64,000 bases of DNA from Acridotheres tristis (lineage: Eukaryota; Chordata; Aves; Passeriformes; Sturnidae), in the NCBI GenBank assembly GCA_037013685.1, contig CM072919.1, positions 34,163,820 to 34,227,819 on the forward strand, written 5' to 3'. Positions 34,614 to 48,780 of the stretch are shown here, piece after piece. The notes under the pieces were generated by a model. That model saw only the letters and a list, made by a program, of their open reading frames with translations. It did no database searches and was not told the DNA's origin. How positions within the stretch are numbered: position 1 is the stretch's first letter; each line of letters begins with the position of its first letter. The position numbers were made by a program, and so were the translations under genes.

Positions 34614-37600
34614 GGGAGAACTGTATATCAGCCATCTGACTTCAGCCAACAGAGGAGCTAGTGATGGCAGCAGACACAGTAATGGCTTCCAAAAATAAAG
34701 AAAAAAGAGTTAAATATGCAAATAAATGGGAAAGTGTCAGTTAGTCAAAAAAAGGCAGAAAATAATTCTGTGTTCTATTGGATAAAAAATAATTTCATGT
34801 GCATCAGGGAGATGCACGCTTGGCATTGGTGTATATTAAAAGTACATAGCTTTATCTGAGATGCAATTATTCTCTTCTGGTACATTTCTAAGTTATGTTA
34901 ACTGGAGAAGCCAGTACTTGCCCAGGGAGATTTCAGAGCCCAAAGAAGATGAAGAAAAGCTGTAAAACCCAGAGAGGCTCAGAAAATGTGACAGAGAAAG
35001 CTGGGAAAAGCTGAGGTAATTTCACTTCAAAAAAGAGGTATAGAGTGTGAGTAATTTGCTAATGTCTTCCTAATGCTCCAGTTGAGTTTGACTAAATTTG
35101 ATTCCCTCTACCTCACCAGGAACTGTCATTAGCAGTCAAATGTAGTATAGAAAAGATGGCTGGCACCTTCAATACCAAAGTTATTGAGACCTTATATATC
35201 CTTCAAAAAGACATAGGTCCCTGTTCTAGGCTGGAGGATTCTGGGATGAGGATCAGCACAGGTAGAGACTGGGTCCTCACTTAGAGAACACACACTTTTA
35301 GCAGTTCCTTGTAATGACGAGTTTGAAGGTTTCACCCAAGATACGAGTTTTTTGTATCCACATTCAGAAATATCCATCCCTTCCTTACCTGCTGCACATT
35401 GCTCATTGCTTCCTCCAGCCCTGCTACATGGCTCACAAAAGTAAAACGTAAATAAAGTGAGCAGCATCAGAGATACTCAGATACTCTGAGTATTTAAAAC
35501 AAAAGCATAAACAAAGGAACACCCTATGCTGCTAAATCAGCAAACTCCATGTAATGATCCTAATTGGAACTAGTGATCCGTGTAGTAGGCAGTGTGAGTG
35601 GACAAAAGCCAGGGCTGTGCTTGCTCTGGTCTGCTGCGTGACATACACAGCTTGGCCTTCAGACTGTCTCAAGCTGTGTGCATCTATTAATCACAGGATA
35701 AACAGACCTGGCTGACTGTAGCAGAGAAACCTACAGCCAAGTCCCGCTTAATATTGGTGTTTACACCACTTGCATGCCCTTGTCTCTACCTAATAGTGAA
35801 GCAAGAAGTTCATGTAGGAACTCCCTTTTCTTGAAAAATGAAAAGGTTGATTGGGATTATTTTCCTTCCAAGAAAATATTGTAAGAGGAACAGAAGATTG
35901 CCAGCACCTGGAGTAAGTTTATCTATACTTTGATTTCTTTCCTAATAGTATTATCTCTAAGAATTATAATTTTAAGCAGGATTTAACAGAGTCTGAGTAA
36001 CTTTCATAGAGGATTTATTAAAAAACCACACCCTCCTGGTGCTAAGTCCTGTCATTCCTTTATCTTATTTTTCACTCCAAATCCTGAAATGAACGATCAT
36101 TACTAGGACTCCTCAGAGACATAGGATATGATGCTGTAGGGTATGTAATTATGCATCTTTGGGAAACAGTGAAGTCCATGTTAAAAAGTGTCAGATGCCA
36201 GAAGAATATTGCTTAATCCATTGCACCATAAGAAATCACCATTTTCCACCTTTCTACTCAAAGAATTTTTACCTTATACTAAAATAATAGAAAAATGTTT
36301 CTGTTTGTAAAGAAAAAGTTGTCTTTCTCAGTTGTTTTGTACAATGCCAGATTATGTTTGATTGGTTCATTCCAGTAATAAAACTTCTCAAAATAATAAT
36401 TTATCCAGTATAAGTGAAATCTGCATATCCTTACAAATGCACTGATATGAGTGCAACATCAGTGATGGAGTGAAGAATGGATTCTGGTATGGAGATGACT
36501 GCCTGCTCTTTGCTTCAGGTGTTGCAAGGTTTGGACAAGAAGCAAGAATCATAACTAGCAACTTTCTTCATGTGCAGAAAAAAAATTAAAAAAAAAAAAG
36601 AACAAAAAGTTGGAAGCCTTATTGCAGAGGCAGCAATGCTTTATGGTTGTGATCAGAGGAGGGATGGGGCACTGCTTCCAAATTCAAACAATGTCATTAC
36701 CACACTGTCAATGTGCACTCACAGGTGAAAATGAATGAATTGGACAAAGATATGACACCTCTGCAGTTCAAGCCAAAACCACAGTAATATAACTATTTAT
36801 TGGGAAAGTGAATGAAAATTCTCTAATTATTGTATGTGAGAGACATACAATAGTGTATCTGTCTGGAAGAAGGTTTGAAATGGTCTAATAATTCCCACAC
36901 CTGTTTAATCTGTTGCCACTTCATAAACTGCTACCTCCTCTATAGATCTCATTACCAGAAGCTCTTTTAGTTTCTTCTTCTGACAGAGATTAAGGAAGCT
37001 TCCTAAATTTATTGAGTCAAATTATCAACTGAGAGCTACACAGAGACACCAATCCATAATTCTCCAGGATGAAGGAGGTTCTTCACATTTCCTCCAAAGG
37101 ATTTTGCATCAAGCTCTGATCTGTAAAAGAAATGTTGTGGAGTACACTTAAGGATGAAATAAATGCACAGTGCAAATATATTCAATTTTTGTACGACTTC
37201 ATGATTATGTTTCTAACAGTCAGCATGCATTTTAATGCATTCTTCCTGCACCTGGTGCCTGAATAACAACTAAATTGCACACTACCAGCAGAGCTTATTT
37301 GCTTTATTGAGTTATAGATGCATAAGCAAGAGAGGTATCCAAAATGTTTGTGCTTCATGTAATTCAGAGTTTTACATCAGAACTCACAGTTCTTCCTACC
37401 TGTACTTCTCACAGTAAAATAGTCCAAGCATCTGCTAGGCATCTGCAAGGACTCTCATTCCTTTCTTACCATTTGATTTGTGTGATTATATGTGTGCAGA
37501 CCATGGCACAGTCTTGGGTTAAGTGAAATGAAGTCCCAAAATGGCAAGCTGTGTGCTGTACACCAGGTGAGATGATAAATCACAAAACAAGTGTTTCTTT

Positions 37601-40600
37601 TATCAGATAGACAACACCTGTATCTGCGCAGGAGTTATAACAGTGTCCACAGTGGGATTCTGATCCTTATAAATTAATTAATTAATTAACTGCAAACCAC
37701 AGTCAGCAGCAGTGTTTACTCCAACTGGCTCAGCATGGACAAAGAGGAAAGAACAGGTACTTTGACACATTATCTGAGAGAAAAATAGGAGTTCTGCTAT
37801 ATCCCTGAGCATCTGTGTGAAATGTTACCATTTGTTTTCCTCTGCAAGTATTGAGTCTGCCTAGCTCTCAAACCAGAATGTCACACTAAGCTCTGCAGGG
37901 TCTTCAAAACTACAGCTGCACAGAAGAAAATGTCTTAGTCACAGAAGGAGACAAGCAGACTCTATTACTTAGCAGTTACAGGATCAGCTGTTGAAAGAAA
38001 TTGCAAGTGCTAGTATAATAATTCCCTTACATATTTGGCAAAAGAGATTTTCAGAGAACTGATGCCTTGGGTTTTAACATCAGAACCACATCAAAGGAGC
38101 AAGAACAAGCATCTTATGTTTTGTTGCCCAGAAACACATCTGCAAGACTCAGCTGAAGGGGTTTTTTTCCCAAACTGAAACTTTCCAAGTGATTTCAAAG
38201 TCCTATATAGAACATTTCACGGAAATTCAAAATTAAGCTAGCACGATGGAAGTGACTAGAGAAAGCTTGGAAAGATAGAATACAGAATGAGTGCTTTCTT
38301 CTTTGTGGACAAAACTTTCTCAAGGGCTGAAGAGAGAATACAAAAACCAGCTAAAATGGACCACAAATCATGGGAGGATTCTGGAAGTAGGTGTAAGAGC
38401 TGCTCATGTTAGTAGGAGGTGATCAAGACTTAGTTTCAGCCTATTGTTTTACATTTGCTCGTCTTCAATGTGAATCACTGCTAGGTATTGTCTAGGCAGC
38501 ATTTCCTATCATGTTTCTTTGGTACGGCAAATTATTTAATTTGTTCAAATAGAAGTAGTTGTTTCTCTGATTTCAAAGTTTTACAAAAGCTTTGTTAGTA
38601 CAAATGATTCCGTTTTCATGCTTTGATTCCAAGGTTTGAGTTTATCTTTAGGCTCTAGTCCCTGAAGTAGCATCATGAGCTCAACTTCCACTAACAAAGA
38701 CCTAACTAACTGTGTTCCTGCAGTTCTAGAAATAAAGACCTAAAGTTCTGTGTTCTAACATTTACAGTTGCTTAATTTTGGCATCTCAAATAGTTTGGAT
38801 GCATAAGAAACATGAAAAGCAACTTTAAAAGAAACATTTTGAAATTATGTATCATTTCCGGTTTTGACTCTGTGATTTTTTTTCTGGTTGGAGACTTGAA
38901 AAGTTGAAAATGTTAGCTTCTCAAGCTTTCCGTGTGCTGGAGACCTCTAAGAGCCTGTTATTTTAATGAAAAAAGGAAATAATTTCATAACTTCAGACAC
39001 TGGTGTTTTATGACAGGAAATCTGATGGAATGGGACGTGCCCATCATTCTGTATTTTTTTACATCTCTTCCGGAACAGATCTTTATCCCTAGCACCATTA
39101 GTGCAAGACTCACCCACCTGTATTGGAGAGTTAATAATCTTTGGGAGAATCATGAGGAGCAGGTTATAGAGAATTTGTGTAATGCATAACCAATATAGCT
39201 CAGAAGATGCCCTTGACAATTCATTGTACAGAATCTGTCTCATTCCTTCTGAGACAATGCTAAGGAGATTGAAATTTCCTGCTATATCTGAGTAATAATG
39301 CTTAAGACTCACTCAACTCATGCCTTATGCAGAAGATCAGGTTTGTTTGACAGTTTTCATACTCTCAGGAATGATTGAATTAGTATTAGGAGGTAAACTA
39401 ATAGTTGTTTTTCTCTTCCTAGTGATCATTTCCACTTACGTGGCATTACTATAACTTAGTGCTACATCATCTGATTTCCTTCATTTTATATCAAAAACAT
39501 CAGGTGTAATAAAGAGTTTTGTGGTTACTGTAAAGGCTCTACTCTCTGGTGCAAATTGATTTACCAAGTATATTTCTAAGGTTTTCTGGTTTCTGGCACA
39601 CAGCTTAATGTCAGTGGATGACCACACCTCAGTAACTGGAAACAAAGAAAGGTTTGAAGCAATGATGGAGTATTCTTTACAGTTCTAGCCATGCTGCCTC
39701 AGCACGTCCCATTTCACTGTCAAAAGACCAGACAACAGCTTCAGTTTCATCAGCAGGGTACAGTGCCCTTCTCCCCGGCCCTCAAATAAAAGCAAGCATC
39801 AGCATCTCCACCACGAAAAAAAACCATAGTAAACATCTGTACATTACATCTGTAATATATAACTTACAAGTAATTTAGGGTTTTTCTAAGCCTTTGTGGT
39901 GTGTTTGGGATACCACCTGCAGAAGAACTAAGCCATAAAATTTGAATTGCCGTATCAGTAACCATTAAACTTGAGTCTATTATTCTGTTGATATTATGAC
40001 AGTATGAAGAGAGGAAGTGTCTCTGGTAACACTCCAAGGAGATACACAGTCAGAAAGAACCTCTTCCCTGAAGTAGCTGCACCTCAAGCAGGTGACACAG
40101 GATAGGTTTTACTGAAACCAGGCATGAGTTTAGCAAAAGAGACTTCAGGATTTATGTTGCCTAAATGATGTAACAGTGTCTGATGTATTATGATATGCTG
40201 TAGCCTAAATGTTTTTGTTCTTATTTCATGATAGACTTACTGAACCAGAAAAATCTCCCACAAGATAACAAAGTAACATTTCAAAGCACAAAGCCAAGAA
40301 CTACAGTCTCTGTCTCCTGAACTTCGTAGCAAAGATGACTCAAAGACACTTCAAGTTTGATAGGGCAAAAAGAAAAGTTTACTTGGCATCTTAGCCTTCA
40401 CCCACTGCCAATGGGACAAACACTAGATGCCAATAAGTCTTGGAAAAGAAGGAAAAACCTGGAGAGTAGAGTGCCTGCAGCCTACTAAACTTTCTTATGC
40501 TACTAGCAATATATAAAAGATCAGTAAATTCAAACCAGGCATCAGAACATCTCCAAACTACTGATTTGAATACAGAAATTGGGGCACAGCTTCACTAATA

Positions 40601-41589
40601 CTTGAAAAACATGGAAGTGAGAAGAAATAATTTCATTATAAATGCAATGTAAGCCACACAGAGGGTTAAAATTATATGCAAATCATTTCATATCCTGGTG
40701 GACACTGAAGAATATTACCTTCATTGGGACTTAATCTGCCCTTTAATGGCAATACCTTCTCCATTGGAGCCTACTCTGATCTTTGGTGCTTGGGATAGCT
40801 ATGTTGCTTACTGACTTGTTTTGAAACATCTTCAGAGCATGAAGAGTTCATCCTAATGAACAGATCTTTTGCAGCTCCTAACCTGCATGGAAAGGCTGAG
40901 CACAGCCCAGATAAGTGGTAGATATGTAGGAACACACAAGAGAAGGATTTTTAGAGAATACAGACTTCTGCTGCTAAGCCTGTTTCTGGGTACACTCCAG
41001 CTTGCTGCTGCTGTCATCTTAACAGCACATCATACGACAATGACCAGTTGGCTTCACTTAGGCTGCCAGTCAGTCTTCAGAAAGGAGCTGTAAAGTGAGT
41101 CACATAAGACTTTCCTGCTTGACAGCAATAAAGAGCGGTCCTAAGAATGCACAGCTGAGTTTAGTAGGGAAGCACAGTTATTCCTAGCTCAGCCACAGTC
41201 AGATAAAAGGTCTCCTAATACTATCGTCTCTCACAATGTCTTTCTCTCTCCCCTGAAAACTGTTCTGATTCAGTGGCCAGTGACAGAGAAGTCAACTTTG
41301 TCTCCATTTCTGCTGCATAATTGTTCTTTGGCTGTGTATGGATCATCCAGGCCTGACAGCTCAGCCTGTTATGGGTAGTTATCAAGGACAGGATAGGCCT
41401 CTTGCAGTGGCACAAACTTCTCTGCCTTACTCGGGGAGTGTAGCTGGTTAGAAACAGCTTAGAAGAACAGTAGCCTGAGAGACTTTCAAAGAAGTTGCCA
41501 GTCAGCAGAAACAGACATTCCTGTTCCAGAAGGGAATTCAAATTGCTCCATGGGATGAATCACAGTGATTCCTCTCACTGCCTGGAGGG
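34614..41589. other. no recognisable gene; short (AATT)n at 37671-37690
   Basis: About 7 kb without a confident exon. The 121-codon minus-strand open frame at 38947-39312 has no motif that I recognise. Confidence 0.45.
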
Positions 41590-42000
41590 CTTTTTGTTCT
41601 CCACATTTTCTGTCAAAGAAGTCCAGGGAAACCAGTTTCGGAGGCTTTGTTGATATCAGGAACTATCACACTGGCAACTTCCTTCTTATCTGTAAAGTCA
41701 GATATGCTGTCAAAGGAGAAAATTGTATTGCTTTGATGTGATCTATTCTTGACAAATTCATATCAGTTGCTTTCTATCCTTATAACATGCTTTTGAGTGC
41801 TTCTAGATGCAATTATTAATAATGTGTCTAAGAATCTTTCCCAAAGTTCAAGTTGTCCCTATGGTCCCATTTTCCCTTTTTAAGAAGAAGTAAGATACCT
41901 GAACTTCCTGGGCTCCTGGGAATTCCTTCAGTCTCTGTGACTCATTAAATATTGTATTTTGGCCTCATGTGTCCCTAGTAATAAAATCTGGTAGTGGAGA
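41590..42000 (-). mobile_element. ancient CR1/L3-like LINE remnant, minus orientation
   Basis: The plus strand carries the antisense pattern typical of the reverse-transcriptase core of CR1-group LINEs: AAGAAGTCCAGGGAAACC, TTTGATGTGATCTATTCTTGAC, CAAATTCATATCAGTTGC and AATCTTTCCCAAAGTTCAAG. It is strongly diverged with no open frame, so it is older than the other CR1 copies here. Borders are uncertain. Confidence 0.5.
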
Positions 42001-43791
42001 ATTGGATCTCAAGAGCTGCTTTAGGGATCTTGGTGCTCTGAGTGACTCTCCCCCAGTTCAATTAGTGATAACTGGCTATCTTGTATCCCAGGTAATTTTT
42101 AGTTCTCTGTGATTTTAAAAAATAATTGCAGAGCCATCAGATAGGGCAACACTAGCAGTAGTGATGTGAATGAATCCCTTTGAGGTTATTCAGGCAGCTG
42201 GGGACTAGGTCCGCAACTTTCTTGCAGGTGGCTCTTTCTGATGCAGCTCAGTTAGTAGAGCTCATCACTCAGCAGCTTGTGCTGTAAGTCAGTTCCTCAA
42301 GATTCACTGCATAATTCAATGTGCAGATTGATTCCAAGCCCTGGGATAAACTAAAGAAAGAAGGAACACCTGTGACTTAAAACACTGAAGCACATGTTTA
42401 ATAAGTATCTCTGTGATTTCTTTTCCTTTCAAGCTGTGACAGAATTTCCTTCTCAGTTCTGCTAATGTAACAGACTTCAAAGAACCCTAAGCCTCTCAGA
42501 GAGTCTGTTTTTGTCTTCAGTCTTTGATTCCTCTCCTATAGATTACCAGGAGTGGAAGACCTGTATGTCAGGGCAGTGAGCAATGCAACATGGCATGATT
42601 TGTACATTATCCAAGCATGATGTTTAAAGTCAGGTCTAAATCAGTGCAATAGGACAAACCACAAAACAAAACATTATAAGCATTTTAATTGCACTTACAT
42701 AATGTATGCAAGATATCCAATAAAATGGATAATATATCTATAGAAATATTTATGTATATTTTATTGTCTGTTAAAACCTGTACCTAACTTCATTGCTCTG
42801 CACAAAGTGTCAGATAACTTTCCTCTTTGACTTGTATCTGCACAGGGGATCTAACAAGCTGCCATGCCCTTGACACAGATAAAGATTTCACAGTATTGTG
42901 GGCAATTTTCCCTTGGTTGGATAACCAGACTTCCTTTAAGGTGTTACTTTATATCCATGAGATATAGATGTTGCCACGTCTTTTAACAAGTTGCTGAAAT
43001 GTTAAAGTGCCCTGTGCCTTGAAAAGAGGGAACCTTATTTCTAATCTGAAAACAGTCTAGCTGTATTTTCCAGGTTTCTTCTGGAGAAGCCTTAGTCATG
43101 CCAACCTGTGGGTACCATGAGTTGAAGTTCTTGGTTCCTGAACTAATTTAACTGGGAGGAAGAAACAGATTTCTTCACCTATTTCAAAAAAGTTCAAAAT
43201 TGAACTTTTTCTGTCCTCCCTTTTTCTCCTAGGTTTTACCATTTCCAGGAACTCTTAGAGTAGTTGGACTGCACTTTTAACCATAGCGTTCAAGTGCTGG
43301 ATACCACTCCCAGCAGAAAGAGTCTTCCTCTGAAGAATATTCATGTTCCCTGTGACTGAGGAGAAGATGAACTTGGACTGATAACCTCCCTCTCATTATT
43401 TTTGGTTTTGGGGGTTCTGTCACATTCACAAGAAAAAAGTGTTTGTTTTCCTTTAATTATATCAAATTTCCATGTAAAGTTTCTACATGAGGAATATTTT
43501 AAAAGTTTCAGTTCTCCCACTCAAAAAAAGGTATAATCTTGATTTGATGTGCGTGTGTTATCTCAAGCGTCATCACCACAGAACAACATTCCCTCTAGCA
43601 AACTCAGAACTAAAAGTATGTCGCCAAAACTTTGAAATTGAAAAACAATCTCAGAATAGAAACAAATAACAAAATATATTCTGGAATTCTCATCATAGTG
43701 CATAAAAAATGCTTAATTGTGCTTTATGACAATATATCAAGACATGAAGAAATATTCACTTACATACAGGACCAGCTCCAAGAAGCAGAAG
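42001..43791. other. no recognisable gene
   Basis: Unassigned sequence up to the GGAT microsatellite. Confidence 0.5.
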
Positions 43792-43899
43792 GTGGATGGA
43801 TGGATGGATGGATGGATGGATGGATGGATGGATGGATGGATGGATGGATGGATGGATGGATGGATGGATGGATGGATGGACGGATGGATAGATGGATGG

Positions 43900-43935
<36 letters not shown>

Positions 43936-43938
43936 ATG
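43792..43938. repeat. (TGGA)n microsatellite
   Basis: About 36 tetranucleotide units, with a few GGAC and GATA variants in the second half. The overlapping open frames rich in WMDG repeats (43632-43955 and 43717-43992) are produced by the repeat and are not genes. Confidence 0.97.
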
Positions 43939-46559
43939 AAGGAACTCTTTTGTGAGCTACTGACTAATAGGATGGGAAAATGGAAACCATGAGAAATACC
44001 TGCAAAATTTCAGGAAGAGACAAAGTAACAAATTAACAAATTAAATTTTCTCTTTAATCTATGCATCTAAAACTGGATAAAGTGTTTTATTCACATTATG
44101 ACAAGGATGAGATCAGGACATTCCCAGAATAACACTGAAAACAAAAACTTGTGTCAGTGAACAAACTTTAAAGTAAACTTCAAAACACTTGGGGTTGTCT
44201 TGGAAATACAACCACTACAGTTTTGAAATGTGGGTCAAAAGCCATTCTGCAAAATTCAGCCTTCTCCAGAAAAATATAGGACAGAGGAGTCTGATCTAAG
44301 GGCACTAAGACAATAAAGTACAAAGTATGAACCTAAACTGATATTTGCAAAGAGATTAATTTTGGGTGTAACAATAAGTACAAACAGGAGACAATCTTGT
44401 CTCAAGTATCATTGGGGAAATAATGTTACTCGTACTTTCCATTATTTAATCAAATAAAAAAGCTCAAGAGTATTCAGTATCTTGAGCTAGAAAATCATTC
44501 TTCCAGGAATAAATAAAGTCTACATGGGCTTTTATTTTCCTTTCTTAGCCCCTCATACAAAGAAAACATAGGCCAATGCTTTTCAACTTTTTGGGTTGCA
44601 CAGCCCTATTAACAACCAGGTTTTGAGCACACAATGTTAATATTGGAGTATAATTTTATTTAGTAGTTATATAAATAAATAATAAAATGTTAGGTACCTA
44701 ATAAAACAGGGACCAAAACAGATACTGAAAAAAACCCACAGTATTTTGACTTTTATTTTATTTTATTTATAAATGACACAGAAAATATTTCTACATGCAA
44801 ACCATTGGATTGTTTTGTGCAACCTTTGCAGAATGTCCTACACCCAGTGTTTCTTCACTTTAAAGACCATGTCCCTACAGGATATCATTGCAGAGAGAGA
44901 TGAGGAAAAGTGACCAAAAGGTGAGTCCCGAATACCTATGGAGAGGGAGGGCAGATCTTGGATTTAGGTCATGAAAATGGAAACACTTGTCAGGATTTTC
45001 AGGTAAAAGCAGCATTGTCCTGAAAATTCAAATCTGCAAATTCATCAAGTACCTTTAAAATGTGGAACTTGGGTGGTCTTTCCCTTTGCTATCCAGTTCA
45101 TGCTTGCTGCTTTGTTTGGTATACTAAGGCGTACCTAAAGATTTCCTTTCAAATATTCTCATCAGCCACAGAAGCTACATTAAAGATTTTTTGAAAAGTA
45201 AAGAAAATGGCAGTGTCCCACTCTCCCTGTTCCTAGGTCAGCTCTTGGCTGTGCCCTTTAAAATCCTGCCTTTCTCTTCCATCTCACTTGTAAACAGTGT
45301 ACACGGACTTAAGAGTTTATAAGCAACAAAGGCAGGATATCCAGCTCCTGAAGCAGATGGGAAAGAAAGTACATGAGCCAGCAGGATTTCTTCTCTTGTC
45401 ATATATTCTAATTATCCTTGGTGCTATATACAAACAGGAAAAAATTGGCTCCATGAACAATACCTGAAAAGCTATTGCTTTTCAGCAATACAGATGGATC
45501 ATATTGGAAATGTGTTAACTTTTAATGGTATCATTAAAAAACACTAGACTCCAAGCTAAAGAGGGAGTACTTCCATGGGCACAAAAATCTTCATGAATTC
45601 AATAATCAAGTAGAGAGGTTATCAGCTGCCCACCATGTTTATTTTGAAGTCAGAGAGGTAATTGCATAATGTATGTAATAGGCAGAAAAGTCAGTAGCCT
45701 GAATTTGACAGTAAATCCATCTGATAACCTCCTAAAGGCCTGCTGATGGTACAGCCATGCTGCAGTTTCTGCTGCCTCAGTTTCCCTGCTGTGGCACAGG
45801 TTTCCTAGATGGATGTTAACTTGGGTATAAGTCATCTTGGAAGCAATATGTGCTCTGGATTTTGGCATTATCGTAACACAGGATCCTGGTCATACCTAGG
45901 TAAAATACTTCCCTCTCTCTGCAAAGCTGCTGGGCCCTGAATTGTGAGCAGTACAGAGGTGACACCACATTTGCACGTGAGCCTACAGCATAGGTAGTAC
46001 CTTCAGCACATTTCTTTGGTTTCTATTAGGTGACTATTAAGACACTGGCAATGTCTGTGCCAAAAGAGAAAAAATGAAGCTAGTTTCCAATCCTTTAATG
46101 TGCTTTTACTCCTCACAAAGGTAACGATGAAATAATTTTTCTGCTTCACTCTTAAATCCTCCTTGAGGACCAGAATCAATTCCCAGTCCCAGCTCCCATC
46201 TTCATTCTCTTTTAGCCAACTCCAGAAATGTATGAATGTTAAATGCAAAACTAATTGAAGGCAAATGGAAATGAGGTTGATTGAGTAATCCAACAATATA
46301 CCGATTCAACTCTGCTGTAGGACCTAAAGGAAACTTAATTAAACAAAAACAATCTTTATTGTTACTATTTCCCAAGAGGATTATTGGTAATACTGCCATT
46401 CCTCTGTATGAAATATTCAACAAAAATCTGCTTCCACATTCTCAGGAAAATTAATCTTGAGTCTCTCTTGAGACTGGAAATACTACAGCATTGGACGTTA
46501 GAGAAAAGTAGGCTTTGTGTCCTGGAGGGTTACTTCTCACTGAATACCATGGACTTATT
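43939..46559. other. no recognisable gene
   Basis: A/T-rich unassigned sequence. The RT and 3' end expected downstream of the antisense CR1 at 46560-48780 are not seen here. Confidence 0.5.
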
Positions 46560-48780
46560 TATGTTCAGGTTCCTCAGCTGGTCCCAAAGATGAATTTCAT
46601 TCCCCCAGTTCCTGCCTTGAGGTTCAGGGGCTTTAGAAACGTTGGAAGACAGTTTAACATTTAGAACTGAAGTTAAAATAATTACTCAGTAACTCAGCTT
46701 CTTCACATTGATTGCCACTAGTTCTCCTGTCTTATTTATTGAGGGGGCACATTTTCCTTAATCTTCCTTTCCTATCCGATATATTTGTAGAAGCCTTTAG
46801 TATTCTTTGAATCCAACAGCTCCAGCTGTGCATCAGCTTTCCTGTTCCCTTCTCCATACATCTAGACGGTGTCTATTTTCTTCCCAGGATGGGTATCTGT
46901 CCTTTGCATTTCTGTCTTTAGTTGAGAGGCCAAACTGAGCCATGCAGGCCTCCAGCCTTCCATTCCTGGTTTCCCTTTACAGGGAAACAAGACCTTTTGC
47001 ACTCTGAGAAGAATGTCCTTAAGGACCTGACAGCAATTTTTACCTCCTTTATCTCCTGAGGGCAATTTCCCAGGCTTTCAGTGCACTAGTTCCTCAAAAA
47101 AACTTTTGCTTTCCTAAACATGAGGATCCTTTATCTGGCCCATATCCCTCAAGCCTGTAAATTCAATCAAAGGATGATCACTTCAGGCCAGGCTGATGCC
47201 AATTTTGGCATCTCTAATTACTTCATCTATGTTGGTAAATAATTGGTTTGGTTATGCTTCTCCTCTGATTGGGCTATCACCCGGATTAATAAATTATCCT
47301 CAACACATTCCAGGAGTCTCCTGGCCTGCTTACAGCTTCCTATGTACTTTCCCAGCAGACGTGAGTGTGGTTGAAGCCGCCCACACAGATCAGAGCCTGG
47401 AGTGTGAATCTTCCTTTATCTGAAGTAAAAACACTTAATTAACACCCTCCCCTAGATCTGGTGGCCTGTAGTAAACATGAGCCATGAGGCTTCCCTCGTT
47501 GGCTTGACCCCAATTTTTGCCCATATTTTTTTACCCATTTTAGTTGTTCATTGCTGGTTTTCCGTGGCAGCTTTCTGTAGTTCATCCATTTTTCACACAG
47601 AGGGTAACATCATCCCCACTGCTGCCTGCTCCTCCTTCCTTGCCTGTTCCTTCTGAACAGTTTATAGCCACTGATGCAGTGCTCCAGCCATGCAATTTGT
47701 TCCTCCACATCTCTGTGACAGTGATTAGACCACAGGGTTCCAGCTGCACAGTGGTTTCCAGCTGTTGCTGTTACCCATGCTGTGGGCGTCACTGCACATG
47801 GGCACTTCACCTGGGTTACAGATTGTCTCACCTCTTTAGATGATGGTTTCTAATACATTAGCAGCCTCCAGTCTTTCTCTATTGCTCAAAATCCCCTTCC
47901 CCACTAAATCTAATTTAATGCTCTCCATATAATTCTGGACAGCTTGTTGGTGAACAGCCTTCTGCCCCACTTTGTCAGGTGAATCCCACAAGCATGCAAC
48001 ACACCCAGCTTCCAAAGGCAGGTCCACGACAGTGGAAGCCAAAACCTTGAGCATGGCATCAGCCACACAGCCAGGCACTCACCTTTCAACTTGACTCGTC
48101 TTTCCTGAGCCACTGCATCTGCCTGGAAGGACAGAGGAGAACATGACCTGTGCTCCAGGGGATTTGGTGTTGCTATGAGGGTATACAGTCTTTTCTGGGT
48201 GTTCAAATTTGCCTTGCCACAGACCCTACATAGAATGATATTGGAGCAGATGGTAATTTGTAGGATTCAGTAGGCTCAGCAGCCTCTCAGCGACACTGTG
48301 AATGTGATCTGTTGATAGGCAGTGAACTTCTCTAGGGAAAAATATGGATGGGAAATCTTTTTCTGAAGCTACTGTTTCTCACACAAGTGATGGAATTGAA
48401 TAGTTGGGGTTTTCTGGATCCTGTCCATTATTACTGCTACCTTCATTCTGCATGCCCAGAGCACAGTCTCTGTTGTGTAGAGACTCTTCAGGGGAAGGTT
48501 CTCCATGCAGAGAAAATTGTGCAATCTCATTTATCTCATGAGTTACTAATGTCAGAAAGTTTGAGGTTAGATTCCCTTGTACAGCCTCAAGGCAGGGCTG
48601 TTGGTCAGTCTGGGACAGCACACAATACCACTTATTGACCTCTCCCTCACATTCCCAGGTCGTCCATGGCCTGTGGAACTCCTCCTGTAACACAGCAAAT
48701 TGTCTGAAGATTTCTTCCAGCTGGGTCCACTTTCAGCTATGACTTCCACTGGTAGGGCTGGATGCTAGAGGGATATTCAG
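46560..48780 (-). mobile_element. long CR1 LINE relic (ORF1 end, endonuclease, linker), minus orientation
   Basis: Read on the minus strand, the order is as follows. The end of ORF1 resembles QEEFHRPWTTWECEGEVNKW (about 48600-48690). The ORF2 endonuclease region follows, with SGYKLFRRNRQGRR (about 47610-47660), GGFNHTHVCWES (about 47340-47375), and the LLECVEDNLLIR-like and SLACSDH-like blocks in broken frames (about 47170-47320). Last comes the linker before reverse transcriptase, with AQLEL and KGFYKYI remnants (about 46770-46830). Stops and frameshifts make it inactive. Unusually, it lacks the 3' RT end, so it was probably cut by a later deletion. Confidence 0.78.

Noticed and set aside
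43632..43992. WMDG-repeat open frames of about 100 codons
   Set aside because: They are translations of the (TGGA)n microsatellite.
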